A DNA stretch of 64,000 nt from Vesta saturnalis. Its lineage: Eukaryota > Arthropoda > Insecta > Coleoptera > Lampyridae. Under the pieces are notes generated by a model, which made no database searches, was not told the origin of the DNA, and saw only the letters and a program-made list of their open reading frames with translations. Of the stretch, positions 11,135 to 23,640 are shown piece after piece (position 1 is the first letter of the stretch; each line of letters opens with the position of its first letter). The stretch is taken from NCBI GenBank assembly GCA_036346205.1, contig JARFJB010002195.1:496001-560000 (forward strand), given 5' to 3'. Both the position numbers and the translations under genes were made by a program.

Positions 11135-12694
11135 ATTCATTTATAGAAAAGCTTGTTTGCCTAGAGCATATAACGTCAAAAAAGGCTAAAACTCTAAAAC
11201 CAAAATACCCACTTCCACCAAAGATATTCTGTAATGTAAAAATCCATAAAGAAAATCATCCACTACGACATATAGTTGATGCTCACAATTCTCCTTCTAG
11301 GCGATTAGAATCTTTTATTACTGATATTTTAAAATCTTCATATAATACCGATAACCCATATATTGTTATATCGACATTTGATTTAATACAACAACTGAAA
11401 CATTCCAAACTACCTCAGGGTTTTGTGCTTATTAGTTTAGATGTTGTTAGTCTCTTCAATAATATTCCTTGGATTCGCATACAAGAAGCCATAGAGATTA
11501 GATGGGACTCTATTTCTTTACATACTACAATTGATTTCAACCTATTCATTGAAATTATAAAATACATTTTTGATACTACATATTTCACACATGATGGTAA
11601 TTTCTACAGGCAATTGTTAGGCGTTCCTATGGGAGCTATTATCAGCCCCATCCTCAGTCAGGTCGTTATGGATACCCTCCTAGATTAGACTCTACCAAAG
11701 CTTTCTTTCAAACTCCCATTTATTAAAAAATATGTGGACGATATCATATGCAGCGTTCCATTAGATCAGATCGACAACACACTTAGTATTTTTAATAGTT
11801 ATGACCAGCACATACAGTTTACAGCTGAGGTAGAAAATGATAAAGGGGCGGTGCCCTTCCTAGACACCCTACTAGTTAGGGATGGTTCAAACAGCATTAG
11901 ATTTGATTGGTATCAAAAAAGTACACATTCTGGTCGTTATCTCAACTATAGGAGCTACCATCCTTTGAAATATAAAGTAAATTTAATAAAGGCTTTGAAA
12001 TATAGAGTTCTAACTATCTCTGATGCGTCATTTGTCAAAAAAAATTTAAAAAAAATTATCAAGACTCTTCATCGAAAACTCTTATCCAAAAACCTTAGTT
12101 AATAAAATACTTTTCTCACAAGAAAGTCCTGCTATGCAAAATCATAATAACACTCCACAGCTTTCGGTCAATAATACTTCTCAACAGGCACAAAATAATA
12201 ATATAAAAACCTATATAGGCCTTACGTTCTTAGAAAAAGTCACACCACAAATAAAATATATCGTAAAACCATTTCCAATTATAATAGCAGATAAACCCTT
12301 GGTTACTCTTAAAATCCTCTTCTCTCCTTTAAAGGAAAAAACACATTTTCTATTACATTCAAATATCGTATACTCTCTAAATTGTACAAAATGCCCGGGC
12401 ACGTATGTAGGGCAAACTGCACAATTCTTGAAAGGTAGAATTTCAGCTCATAAATCAGACATAAAATATAAAAGACTAGGATGTCAATTGGCAGCACATT
12501 CAGTGGAGAACAGTCACTCTTTCGATTTCGATAACCCAAAAATATTGGCTAAAGAACGGAATATATCAAAACGCTTATTCCTTGAAATGTGTCATATACT
12601 TAAGGATGAAAATTCAATTAATAATAGAACAGACATTAGTGGCCTCAGCACTATATATAATTATCTATTAAATATGCAATTCATCAATCATTAA
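11135..12694 (+). pseudogene. Penelope-like element 1: reverse transcriptase plus GIY-YIG endonuclease
   Basis: 5'-truncated. RT landmarks in order: P-P-K-I-F-C-N-V-K-I-H-K (about 11215), I-S-L-D-V-V-S-L-F-N-N-I-P (about 11430), G-V-P-M-G-A-I-I-S-P (about 11620), and the active-site box K-Y-V-D-D (about 11728). The GIY-YIG nuclease reads V-Y-S-L-N-C-T-K-C-P-G-T-Y-V-G-Q-T then R-I-S-A-H-K (about 12367-12450). One in-frame stop (about 11686) and a shift near 12085 break the frame. This RT-then-GIY-YIG order is diagnostic of Penelope-like elements. The copper-like C-x-x-C between the GIY and YIG motifs is also typical. Confidence 0.9.
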
Positions 12695-13219
12695 TTCTTA
12701 GTTTCGACCTTGTTACTATTTTGAAATTCCCGCTTTACTGTACTCAAGAAGGGGGGGGGGGAGATTGGTACTCCCATCCTTGTCTAATATAAAATTGGCA
12801 TTTCCCTATTACACATGCTACTTATCAGTTAAAATTGCAGTAACACGCATTTAAAACTAACGTCTCCATTTGTACATTCATTGTAAGTCTTTTAAAATAA
12901 CCTTTTAGAATGTTAATTAGTTAATTATAATTTTATAATTTTAGATTTCCTGTTTTAAGTACTTCTTACATGTGTTTAATCATACATTCATCAATATTTA
13001 GAAACTGTTACAATGTCACATTCCGTTTCAATTATCATTAATTTATGTAAGGTGTTGCACACTTTGTAAATTTAATTTTATATTCCTGACCATGTGCATC
13101 CTTTAGTATTAGTCCAGAAGAAGAAATAAGATATTTCGAAATATCGACTTAATAATGGAATTTTAAATCTTTTTAAAATTAACAGTCTGCTTTCTGACCT
13201 TAAAACCAATAAACGAGGC

Positions 13220-13221
<2 letters not shown>
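12695..13221 (+). other. 3' untranslated region of Penelope-like element 1
   Basis: AT-rich tail with a run of G at 12751-12760. It ends in the motif described at 13112-13150 and then a (TA)n array. No gene seen. Confidence 0.5.
13112..13150 (+). ncRNA. Candidate degenerate hammerhead-ribozyme-like motif, Penelope 3' end
   Basis: CAGAAGA at 13115-13121 is followed by one A, a 6-bp stem GAAATA/TATTTC with a 3-base loop, and GAAA at 13138-13141. This matches the C-x-GANGA ... GAAA core order of hammerhead ribozymes, which Penelope-like elements are known to carry. The second base is A instead of the required U and there is an extra A before stem II, so self-cleavage is doubtful. Confidence 0.35.

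Positions 13222-13274
<53 letters not shown>
13222..13274. repeat. (TA)n microsatellite
   Basis: About 53 bp of alternating TA between two Penelope-like elements. Confidence 0.97.
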
Positions 13275-13277
<3 letters not shown>

Positions 13278-13384
13278 AACAAGAAGTAAACGGTCGTTAC
13301 TTGTTGATATTAAAGATAATACACTCGTTAGGGGAATTACGACACTGGAGGTTTTTTTTATAAAGAATACTCTTTACTTGCTTG

Positions 13385-13425
13385 CCAAGCTTTCGGCATA
13401 TATTCAGATGCCTTCTTCAGGGCTA
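13385..13425 (-). ncRNA. Candidate hammerhead-like motif, 3' of Penelope-like element 2
   Basis: On minus: CTGAAGA (13420-13414), one A, a 5-bp stem GGCAT/ATGCC with an 8-base loop, then GAAA (13394-13391) and AGCTT. The hammerhead core letters CUGANGA and GAAA are intact. The unpaired A before stem II and the very short stem III are deviations. It lies downstream of the minus-strand Penelope coding region, where such motifs are reported for this element class. Confidence 0.45.
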
Positions 13426-13727
13426 CTACAATTAGTTTTATATTAATTGAGTTATTAATCTATTCCTTACTATCTTACACAATATGTGAGGTTATGATTA
13501 AGATATGTCTCGCTAAAATTGTACATCACATTAATTTCTTTTAAAATTGTTTCTTGATTTTATTAACATCATTTATGATTATTCTTCAGTTATTTAGAAT
13601 TTACGATTAATAAGAAATTTTTAGATTTGTCACATGTTAAAATTTGTTTCAATTTTTAGTATTTTGCCAACTATGATAATTTTGTTACTATTAGTGTTTT
13701 TTAAATAAGCGGGAATTTTGAAATTAC
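13426..13727 (-). other. 3' untranslated region of Penelope-like element 2
   Basis: AT-rich sequence between the GIY-YIG stop (minus strand) and the hammerhead-like motif. No gene seen. Confidence 0.5.
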
Positions 13728-14260
13728 TTAATTTTTCAGATTTACATTTAACAAAAAAGTGTAGATATTACTTAAATTTTGTACATCCGCCTTTTTGTTA
13801 ATTGCATTCTGCTCTCTATTTATAAAATACATTTCTAAAAAATTTCTTTTAACCTGGTTTGTTTCTGTAGCTAATACTTTAACATTTTTGTAACTTATTT
13901 TATGATCTAAATTGATTGTGTGAGATGCCAGAGAGCATCGTTCTAGACCTTTTTTAGCATCACTCTGATGACCAGCAATTCTGGCTTTTAACAATTGTGA
14001 AGTTTGTCCGATGTATTTCCCTGTGCATTCCTCACAATCAATTTTATATATTACATTCGATCTTAATAAAGTTGGTGTTTTATTTTTTAATTTGGAAAAT
14101 AAATTTCCAATATTACTAATACACTTTTTTGCTATTGTTACATTACTGGTTTTAAATATATTTGTTAACTTTTGTGTCTGGTTATTGATGATGGGTAAGG
14201 AACCATAATTTTTTTTTATTATTTGTGCTTCTGGTCTTTCTTTTGGTTTGATATTACTTT
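13728..14260 (-). pseudogene. Penelope-like element 2: GIY-YIG endonuclease domain
   Basis: On minus, the segment runs from about 14218 and is in one frame to 13728. It holds N-V-I-Y-K-I-D-C-E-E-C-T-G-K-Y-I-G-Q-T (about 14060-14005), then R-I-A-G-H-Q-S-D, then E-M-Y-F-I-N and N-A-I-N-K-K-A-D near the end. These are the GIY-YIG, Arg/His and C-terminal Glu/Asn landmarks of the Penelope nuclease. The internal Met at 13994 is not the true start. It follows the RT segment directly. Confidence 0.87.
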
Positions 14261-14264
14261 CAGG

Positions 14265-16215
<1,951 letters not shown>

Positions 16216-16222
16216 GAGGCAA

Positions 16223-16600
16223 TTGTATTGTTTTCTTGGCTAAGAAATAACCCCGGGAAAATGGTAACTAATCGTCAAGGTGGAATGCTGTTTGGAGAGG
16301 CCTACAATAAAGCAGCTACTATGACTAATTCGGTTAATGCGTTTCAAAAAACTGGTCTTGTTCCACAAGGAAGAAGACCAGTTACAAAACCGTCATACAT
16401 TCGACGAAGTTGATTTTAAAATGTGTGATAACGCTGATGACTCAAGTCAAGCTGCAAATATAGCGGTTATAGAAAATGGAAACAGTCATGTTCCCGATCA
16501 TTCTGTTAATGAAATACAAGGAAGTTCAGACATCCTCGATCCTTCCGTCAATAAAGAACTAGACGATTCTGATGCTTCTGTAAATCTTCCTACTAAAGCT
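16223..16600 (+). pseudogene. pogo/jerky-like (DDE_1) transposase C-terminal part
   Basis: Reads W-L-R-N-N-P-G-K-M-V-T-N-R-Q, then F-G-E-A-Y-N-K-A-A-T, then N-A-F-Q-K-T-G-L-V-P, the standard end of the DDE_1 catalytic domain of pogo-type transposases. A frame change near 16400 leads into an acidic tail (D-D-S-S-Q-A-A-N ...). All catalytic Asp residues lie upstream and are absent. The tail continues after the insertion at 16601-17388. Confidence 0.75.
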
Positions 16601-17388
16601 GGTTTATAACGGCCGGTACAGTTACGGAATACGTTCGACCAATCAGATTATGTCGCGGTTTCACAGCTGATTTATCAGTAACATAACCTCGTTTTGTTTG
16701 ATATACAAAATAGAGCATTTTTATTATACCTATTATTAACTAAATTGTTGTTTAAGTATGAATAATTCAGAGACGGATGTGGTTGTTTGCGGAATTTTTG
16801 TAGTTATTTTAACTGCAGCGGTAGCAGCAGCTACTTACGAAAGGCCAAGAAGACAACGCCGATGGGGAGTACGCCCCATAAATCAACAACGACGTGAAAG
16901 GGACATTCTCATAATATTCTGGCATGAAAAATATTGAAAATATTGGCTATATAACGCCATGAATTTTCTACCGCCAGTTTATCTTTATACAGTTTTTCTG
17001 TTTTATTAAATAAATGTGGAAATTTCTACACTAATGATATTAATTATATCCGTCGTAAAATGAAAATTAAAATATCTAATTTACAACAATAGAATTTTAT
17101 CAAGTTATCCACTAAAATAGTAGCTTTGAATAAACATAAGAAAATGAATAACGATTTAATTATATATCAGCCACCTTCCGTACATTTCGGGATCACGTGA
17201 TAGTCGTATGAAATAACGTGATTGGTTAACCTTATGCCGTATGCTGTATGAATTGAAAATTGGCAATTGTTGCAGTACCTTCATAAGTTAACAGCTTATT
17301 GCATGCTATTATGAACAGACGGCTACTTTTTACATTGCTAAATTTTAACAGTTACAGCATAAGTTTAAGTTAAAATTCATTATAAACC
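16601..17388 (+). mobile_element. Harbinger-like non-autonomous or remnant insertion in the pogo tail
   Basis: Ends GGTTTATAA (16601-16609) and TTATAAACC (17380-17388) are inverted repeats flanked on both sides by AAGCT. This suggests a 5-base duplication, which is not the TWA expected for Harbinger. The inner parts (16611-16660 and about 17185-17255) are also partly inverted-complementary around ACCAATCA. Because of these conflicts the true end points are uncertain, but an insertion here is clear because the pogo-like tail resumes at 17389. Confidence 0.5.
16758..16937 (+). CDS. Short ORF resembling the N-terminus of a PIF/Harbinger transposase
   Basis: Sixty codons including the stop. A hydrophobic segment (V-V-V-C-G-I-F-V-V-I-L-T-A-A-V) is followed by R-P-R-R-Q-R-R-W-G-V-R-P-I-N-Q-Q-R. 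The R-R-W-x-V-R-P-x motif is the start of Harbinger transposases. The catalytic domain is absent. The hydrophobic-then-basic arrangement is also seen at the start of the 6886-8145 transposase, which supports the relation. Confidence 0.55.
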   Translation: MNNSETDVVVCGIFVVILTAAVAAATYERPRRQRRWGVRPINQQRRERDILIIFWHEKY

Positions 17389-17960
17389 AAGCTTCAACGT
17401 ATTAATGATCCTTTATTGACAGATGAGAAAAGTGTTTTAAAACCAATAGTTTCACCGTTTCAAATAAAACCAATTCCTTCAATACCAAGTACATCACAAG
17501 CATCTAGCCGTGCACAATCAGAAAAACTGATTACATCTTCGCTATATAAACTCATACTGGAAGAAGCTTTAAGGAAAAAACAAGGAAAAGAGAATAAAAA
17601 AGATAACCTCCAACCTAAGAATAATAAAACAATGCAAAAGCAGCAAAAACTAATTAAAAGAAAGACTGAATGCGAGACAAAGATACAAAGAAATCAGGTG
17701 AAGGTGAACCTGAGGCATTAAAGAAAAGCAGAATAAACAAACAGAATAAGAAAAAATCCCAGCCAAAAAAAAAATACAAAATACAAGATAAGAAAGAATC
17801 AGTCAAAAGAAAAATAGTTGACTCGTCTACATCTGAATATAGGAAGACTCATTTGAACTCGATCATAATTCGTCTGATGAACAACCAGACGCGGAATGCT
17901 CTGTTGTTCGGGATTGTTTTCAGAAGATACATGGGTTGAAAAATGGGAAAAGTGTACAAG
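17389..17960 (+). pseudogene. pogo-like transposase, lysine-rich tail
   Basis: Contains S-P-F-x-I-K-P-I-P, L-I-T-S-S-L-Y-K-L-I-L-E-E-A and a Lys/Gln-rich stretch (17560-17790), as in the low-complexity C-terminal tails of jerky/pogo-like proteins. A frame change near 17690 continues in the next frame to about 17860. It is the far side of the insertion at 16601-17388. Confidence 0.6.
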
Positions 17961-18119
17961 GGTTCTTTAAATGGTCACATCTAGAATGCGGTGAAATTAG
18001 GGCAGACAATTTTTTTGTGTGCCCAAATACAAGTATTTTTAAAGTTTTAATTTTTTTGTCAAGTTTGTATTAATAGCAGGCCGATGTTTATATTTTAATT
18101 TTTCAACTTTGACAAAATT

Positions 18120-18245
18120 GTTTTAAACATATTTAACACTTTTAATAGATATTACTACTGACGAAGATAACTGTAACTGTTATCGAAACGTTTAGATTGT
18201 GTAATTTAAAATACACCATTAAAAAAACCCAAAAAAGATAAGTTC
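18120..18245 (+). repeat. Penelope-type 3' remnant, copy 1, with hammerhead-like core
   Basis: CTGACGA (18158-18164), one A, a perfect 6-bp stem GATAAC/GTTATC with a 7-base loop, then GAAA (18185-18188) and CGTTTAG. Downstream sequence ACACCATTAAAAAA resembles the copies at 26465-26560 (inverted) and 30535-30650. No coding region is attached, so this is a solo 3' fragment. Confidence 0.6.
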
Positions 18246-18589
18246 CTATTTTATTATGTGTAATAATGGTGAAAGTTTACATTTTCATAAGTTATGTTTT
18301 TCTACTTAGTAAAGTTTGTATTTTGACTTGTTTCTGCTACTTACATATTGAATTTTTTAATAGGTTTCATAATATAAGACACTATCTCATATTAAGAAAC
18401 CCTACTATCTCAAATTAGGAAATCCTTTTTTAAAAGGACCAAAATGGCATCTCGCCAAATAAATGTCAAAACAAAGTGAAGTTTCAATTTGGCCATACCA
18501 CTTTTTCATTAATGAAACTGGAATAAAATCTTTATTGGACGCTTTAAAATTACTGAACTTTCGATTACATTTATAATAATCGGCACTAT
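18246..18589. other. No gene recognised; possible 5' part of the Gypsy element
   Basis: AT-rich. I looked for a 5' LTR matching the sequence after the polypurine tract at 23327-23337 and did not see one. Confidence 0.4.
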
Positions 18590-19690
18590 CACCCTAGTAA
18601 AAAAGTTGGAGGAATATTACAAGGCGAGGAATAATATTACTTATAGTCAGTTTAAGTTTTTCACGAGATCGTAAAATCAGGGTGAGTGTTTCGACAATTT
18701 TGTTAAAGATTTGAAAATTTTAGCAAAAAACTGGTATTTTGGCTCGCAAGAGTTGTCACTAATTAAAGACAGAATTGTATAAAGGATGTGGTGTTGTAAG
18801 AAAAATCAGGGGGCACTGAACTAGCCTCCAAAAAAATTAAGTTTAATGTCGATTTAACTGATTTTAATGTATATTGATGTGAAACGATGTGTTATCCTTT
18901 TGAATATAAACGTATATATAATAAATATTTGAAAGTTTCCATTTTTTCTTTGATATTCATATGTGTCGCATAATATACCGGGGTGTGGTATGTACTGGGA
19001 CATATGGTATATACCGGGACCATTGAAGAAAAACAAAACTGTGTAATAAAAATTGATTTTCATTGATAACAGTATAAACTTAATGCCAATTACAACCTTC
19101 CATAGAAACCATGGCTCAAACAAATAAAAATTCGATACTAAAAATTGTGCATGAAATATATTGTACCGCTATATACCAGTTTCCCCTAGACATGAGAAAG
19201 AAAAATGTAATGCATACAACAAGTTTTATAATCATTGTGAGTAAATTGGTCATTTTGCAATAGTGTGCAAAATAAACGTGGTAAAGTACAGGGTAATAAT
19301 CATTTTAGGACAACCAAAATGCATGATATTCAACAAGATGAAGAAGATTTGGTTATAAACCATGTTGAAATAGGTATAGTAAAGTCATCGGGATATTATG
19401 AAAAAGAGAAAGATTGGATTGTAACCGTATACATAGCAGGTGAACCAATTAAAGTTTAACTTGATACATGAGCATTATGTAATGTTTTGTCATTAAGTTA
19501 AAAAAAGAAAGAGAGATAAAACAGGTAAAGCATTGTGTGGTTTCCTATGGTGAAAATAATCTAGCTAGAAGTAAGTGGGATATTGTTTTTAGGTGTTATA
19601 TAGGTACCAAAAGCTAAGTTAAATTTAAGGGTAAACCTTTGTTGGGGTTAAACAGCTGTATAAAATTAAATTTAATAAGGCGAAATTGAG
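18590..19690 (+). pseudogene. Ty3/Gypsy gag (nucleocapsid) and protease remnants
   Basis: Gag-like sequence at about 18640-18785 (F-D-N-F-V-K-D-L-K-I-L-A, then L-I-K-D-R-I-V) is followed by about 400 bp without clear similarity. A single CCHC zinc knuckle is at about 19205-19270 (C-N-A-Y ... G-H-F-A-I-V-C-K). A protease region (19265-19690) has W-I-V-T-V-Y, then a stop where the D-T-G triad is expected and C-N-V-L-S after it, and ends near L-G-L-N-S-C-I-K-L-N. Stops and losses make it non-functional. Confidence 0.65.
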
Positions 19691-19696
19691 AATGTA

Positions 19697-20634
19697 CAGG
19701 GTGGCCAACTAAGAATGCGAGGTATTGTATCTGGGAAACTACACATCGTAGAGGCTTGCGAAAAAAAAGTTATTACTAAAACCGCCAATACAAAAACCTG
19801 GAAAATATTCTCAAGTTTCTGAAATGGCCGCTAGGGGGCGTAACTGCAATCTTGAATCTAAAAAAGTGATGTTTCTGTGAATTCTGCTATATTGACATAA
19901 TAAAAAACTGACCTTTGAAATCGAGGATAATCTGAACTTTTTTTGTTTGGCACTTTTTGACGTATCTATAAAAATAAAGTGGTGGGGGATATTCAAAGGT
20001 TTCCTTAAATCACCCCCCGTATCTTCGAAATGGCTAATCCGATTTTAACAAACTTGGGCGCGTTGAAAATAGCTTTTCTTGGGCTACAAATGTTAAAATA
20101 ATTGAAGTATTGTTAGTTTCACATGTCGTCGCTAGAAGGCTTTGTTCGACATTCCGACAGAAACGATTAATTTTCGCAAAAAAATTAAATGCATTGGTAT
20201 GACTTTTTTTCAGCTAAATGATGCCTAATCAATTCGCGAAAACCGCATCTCGATATCTTGTTCCTAACCTAAAATATATAGAAAACTTTATACGAAAATC
20301 CCTTAAATTTTTATTTTTGTTAACTACATTTTTCTGGAATTGTTTCTATTATGTAAGTTGTTAGGTCAAAAAGTGCCAAACAAAAAAAGTTCAGATTATC
20401 CTCGACTTTAAAGATCAGTTATTTTTTTATTAGGTTAATATATCAGAATTCACAGAAACATCACTTTTTTACATGCAAGATTGCAGTTACGCCCCCTAGC
20501 GGCCATTTCAGAAACTTGAAAATATTTTCCAGGTTTTTGTATTGGCCGTTTTAGTCATAACTTTTTTTTGCGCAAGCCTCTACGATGGATAATTTCCCCG
20601 ATACAGTACCTCGCGTTCGTAGTTGGCCACCCTG
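19697..20634. mobile_element. Long-hairpin MITE with TA duplication (Tc1/mariner type) inside Gypsy
   Basis: TA at 19695-19696 and 20635-20636. Ends CAGGGTGGCCAACTA and its complement. The inverted arms extend roughly 280 bp each, with scattered mismatches, and include the shared motif GGCCGCTAGGGGGCGTAAC at about 19825-19843 and its complement near 20486. Nothing coding in the loop. The AT of the Gypsy protease-RT junction is on both sides. Confidence 0.85.
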
Positions 20635-20639
20635 TACAT

Positions 20640-20800
20640 ACTGAATTTTAAAATGACGAATCAGCTGTTATTAACAATGAAGAGCATATGAAGAGTTCAA
20701 TACGTAAACAAAATACAATTGAAAGAAAATTATATACCTATTGTTAGTAGTTGTAGACGATTACCTGATCTGGTAAAAGATAAATTGAAAGTTACATTAG
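20640..20800 (+). pseudogene. Ty3/Gypsy: protease-RT linker and start of RT
   Basis: Reads K-I-Q-L-K-E-N-Y-I-P-I-V, then C-R-R-L-P-D-L-V-K-D-K-L-K, the conserved run-up to Gypsy RT. It is cut at 20801 by a small MITE and resumes at 21066. Confidence 0.7.
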
Positions 20801-20809
20801 ATAATTTAA

Positions 20810-21065
20810 ACTTGGATCTAGCGCCAGCACCCTCATAAATGGTCCTAATGCATTGCGCATGATCAAGGTAAAAAAATGGAAATTAAATCTGCAGTAACCT
20901 AGGTTACCGTAGATTTATATGATCAAATAAAAAAATGGAAATAAATCTACGATAACCTACGTTACCCTACTAGATTTAATTTCCATTTTTTTACTCTAGT
21001 TGTCTGAAGGTCGGGCATGCGCATCCTAGGATCATTTTTGAGGAGTGCTGGCGCTAGGCATTTCT
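20810..21065. mobile_element. 256-bp MITE with 9-base duplication in the Gypsy RT
   Basis: ATAATTTAA at 20801-20809 and 21066-21074. Subterminal inverted repeat CTAGCGCCAGCAC (20817-20829) and its complement (about 21045-21057). The interior holds repeated AAAAAAATGGAAAT and GTAACCTA motifs in both orientations. Removing the element with one duplication restores the RT frame L-D-N-L-M-R-R-D-I-I-E. The 9-base duplication suggests a Mutator-like or similar mobiliser; the family is not determined. Confidence 0.78.
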
Positions 21066-22140
21066 ATAATTTAATGAGGCGTGACATTATTGAAAGAGTT
21101 GATGGTTCAACTGAATGGGTTAATAACATTGTATGTATTGAGAAAAGTGATGGATCTTTCAGGATTTATCTGGATCCATTATATTTGAATAAAAGTATAT
21201 GTTTGGATAGAAATCCAATACCGACGTCAGAGGAAATTAGTTGTAAATTACAAGGTAAATGTATTTTTACAGTAATAGATATGAAAGAGGGATTTTATCA
21301 TATTGAATTGAATAGAAAAAGTAGTGAACTTTGCACTTTCATTACACCTTTTGGCAAATATAAGTTTAAACGATTACCTTTTGGATTAGCTTGTAGTATT
21401 TGAAAGAGTTATTGAGGAAAAATTTGGTGATTTAGATGTGCAGATATATTTTGATGATTTAATTATTGTAGGGTCAAATGAGGTAGAACATGATACAATT
21501 TTGGAACAAGTATTAGAAGAGGCTAGAAAATTTAATATTAAATTTAATGAAAATAAACTATAGTATAAAGTAAATCAAGTTGAGTATTTAGGACAAATTT
21601 ATTCTAAAGAGGCTATAAAACCTGATGATTCTTATGTTGAGGCTGTAATAGCAATAAAAAAACCAAAGTTCGGAACTGAATTGCTAAGAATTTTGGGTAT
21701 GATAGACTATTTAAGTAAGTATTTACCAAGGTTTAAGATGTAGTTTTACCAGTGAGAAAGTTAATAAAAAATAATGTTGAATTCATATGGAGTGAGGAAC
21801 AGGACAAAGGCATTTAAAGACAAACAGTTTAATAGCTAATATAACTGCATTGAAACTGTTTCATAGTAAGTTACCAATTGTAATGCAATGTGATGCGAGC
21901 AAAGGTGGCATAGGTGGTTGCTTGTTATAATAAGGACGGCCTGTAGCATTTTGTTCCAGAAGTTTAACAGAAAGTGAGAGTAGGTTTGCACAAATAGAAA
22001 AAGAGTACTTAGCAGTATGTTTTTGTTTGCATAAATTTGATCAATTTATTTAAGCTAGGAACGTGTTAGTACACTCAGATCATAAACTGCTGGCCAGGAT
22101 ACAAGAAAAAGAAAAAGACATGAATGTATGAGGTTACAAA
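21066..22140 (+). pseudogene. Ty3/Gypsy reverse transcriptase and RNase H
   Basis: RT motifs in order: I-I-E-R-V-D-G-S-T-E-W-V-N-N, F-R-I-Y-L-D-P, F-T-V-I-D-M-K-E-G-F-Y-H-I (first Asp, about 21280), P-F-G-L-A-C-S-I, then after a frame change the catalytic Y-F-D-D (about 21455). RNase H-like sequence starts near 21870 (M-Q-C-D-A-S-K-G-G-I-G-G) and continues A-Q-I-E-K-E-Y-L-A-V and H-S-D-H-K-L-L. Stops are numerous. It belongs to an old Gypsy copy. Confidence 0.85.
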
Positions 22141-23326
22141 GGGTATGTATACAAAAGCTAAAATACTCATTTAAAATTGATTACTTACTGGGTAACAAGA
22201 TGTATATTGATGACTTGTTGAGTAGGTCCTTTATTAAAACTGGACAGGATAGTGATGTATGTTGGTAAGAGGTAGTACACTGTGTTGAACTTGAGTATCC
22301 TATTACGAATAATCGTATGGAAGATAATAGTAGTCAGACAAATAATAATGATATAAACTTTAACACTAATTATTGTTTAAGGGGATGGCCTGATAGGAAG
22401 TATATTGATTTAGATGAAGTTAACAAATTTGTATTGGCCAGGATTAAGTATAGATACAGAAAATTTTATAGGTAGATGGTAGAGTCTGTGAAACTTTTGG
22501 TAATAACTGTGTCAAGGAACCGCTTATAAATGAGCCAGTACCACCACTTCCTTTTGAAATTGCAGACTGTGACATATTAGAGTTTGGTGGTAAATCATAC
22601 TTAGCATTGGTAGATTAATATAGTAATTGGGTTAGTTAAGCTAGAGAAGAAGGGTATTGAAGAGGTATTAAAAAATTTTAATATTTAGTAATCATGGATT
22701 ACAGAGGAAAATTATTTCTGATAATGTACCTTACAATAGTACGAAATTTTAGGAATGTTGTAAAAATTATGGTACAGAACGTGAGTTCTCAAGTCCGAGG
22801 TATTCAAGAAGTAATGGGTTAGCTGAAAAAACTGTGCATATTAGTAAGCAAATATTAAAAAAATGTGTAAATAACAATGACTTGTTTTACTATCTCGTGG
22901 AATATAGGAAGACTTCATTGTGTGGGTTGAATGTATCACCTGCAGAGTTATTAAATAGCAGAATGTTGCATACCATTACAGGTAGTGGATTTATCAAATG
23001 AGAGATTAGAAAAACAACAAATTGTTAAAAATTATCATGATTTAACAGCTAAAATAAAGCCAGTTCTTAAGAGAAATATAGAACTACAAGATCTTATGTA
23101 GTTGAAAATGAAATGGGGTCAGAGTATCGTAGGAATTCTTGCTTTCTTAAGCCAAGTAAAAATCTAGACAGTGTTAAGCCTAGTGTAGTAATAGAGGACA
23201 ATGAAGTAAATGCATCTGGGAGCGATTGTGTTGCTGGTGTAGCAGATGAACAGAGTCAAAGTAATAATAATGTATCAACAACTAGGATGGGACGTGTCGT
23301 CAGAAAACCACATAAGTTAGACTTAT
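22141..23326 (+). pseudogene. Ty3/Gypsy integrase region and pol C-terminus
   Basis: D-I-L-E-F-G-G-K-S-Y-L-A-L-V-D (about 22570-22615, first integrase Asp) is followed by a stop. A later segment has K-I-I-S-D-N-V-P-Y-N-S (second Asp, about 22710) and S-P-R-Y-S-R-S-N-G-L-A-E (Glu, about 22800). The C-terminal open stretch 23113-23328 ends T-R-M-G-R-V-V-R-K-P-H-K-L-D-L, the usual basic pol tail. Confidence 0.78.
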
Positions 23327-23640
23327 AAAAAGGGGGATCTTACATATAGTAGAGTTGGCAACAATGCATGAATAAGAATTTACAGAGATCATATTATATA
23401 AAAGCGATCACAATTATTATAACTCATCCTCATTAATAAACTTGTACCATTTGTAATCTGTTAGAGCATATGGCTCTTAACTGATTTTTATCTTTATCAG
23501 GTAGAGTAAAGTGGGGAAAAAGGATGCATCTAAGGTTTGTAACAAACCTTTTAAGTTGTGATGAAATTTGCAATAATTTAGGCAACTTCGTTAATTTTCG
23601 TGTCATGTGAATTGCATACCTTAGTGGCTGGAGCATGCGT
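23327..23640 (+). repeat. Polypurine tract and probable 3' LTR start of the Gypsy element
   Basis: AAAAAGGGGGA at 23327-23337 directly follows the pol stop, as a plus-strand primer site would. The AT-rich sequence after it, including a TATATAAA at about 23396, is a reasonable LTR start. A matching 5' copy was not found, so the LTR extent is unknown. Confidence 0.5.

Noticed and set aside
18854..19123. 89-codon minus-strand ORF in the Gypsy region
   Set aside because: Low-complexity hydrophobic translation of AT-rich sequence between gag and zinc knuckle; no conserved motif.
18246..23640. Complete LTR retrotransposon with paired LTRs
   Set aside because: A polypurine tract and probable 3' LTR start are seen but no matching 5' LTR was found by eye, so only coding remnants are claimed.
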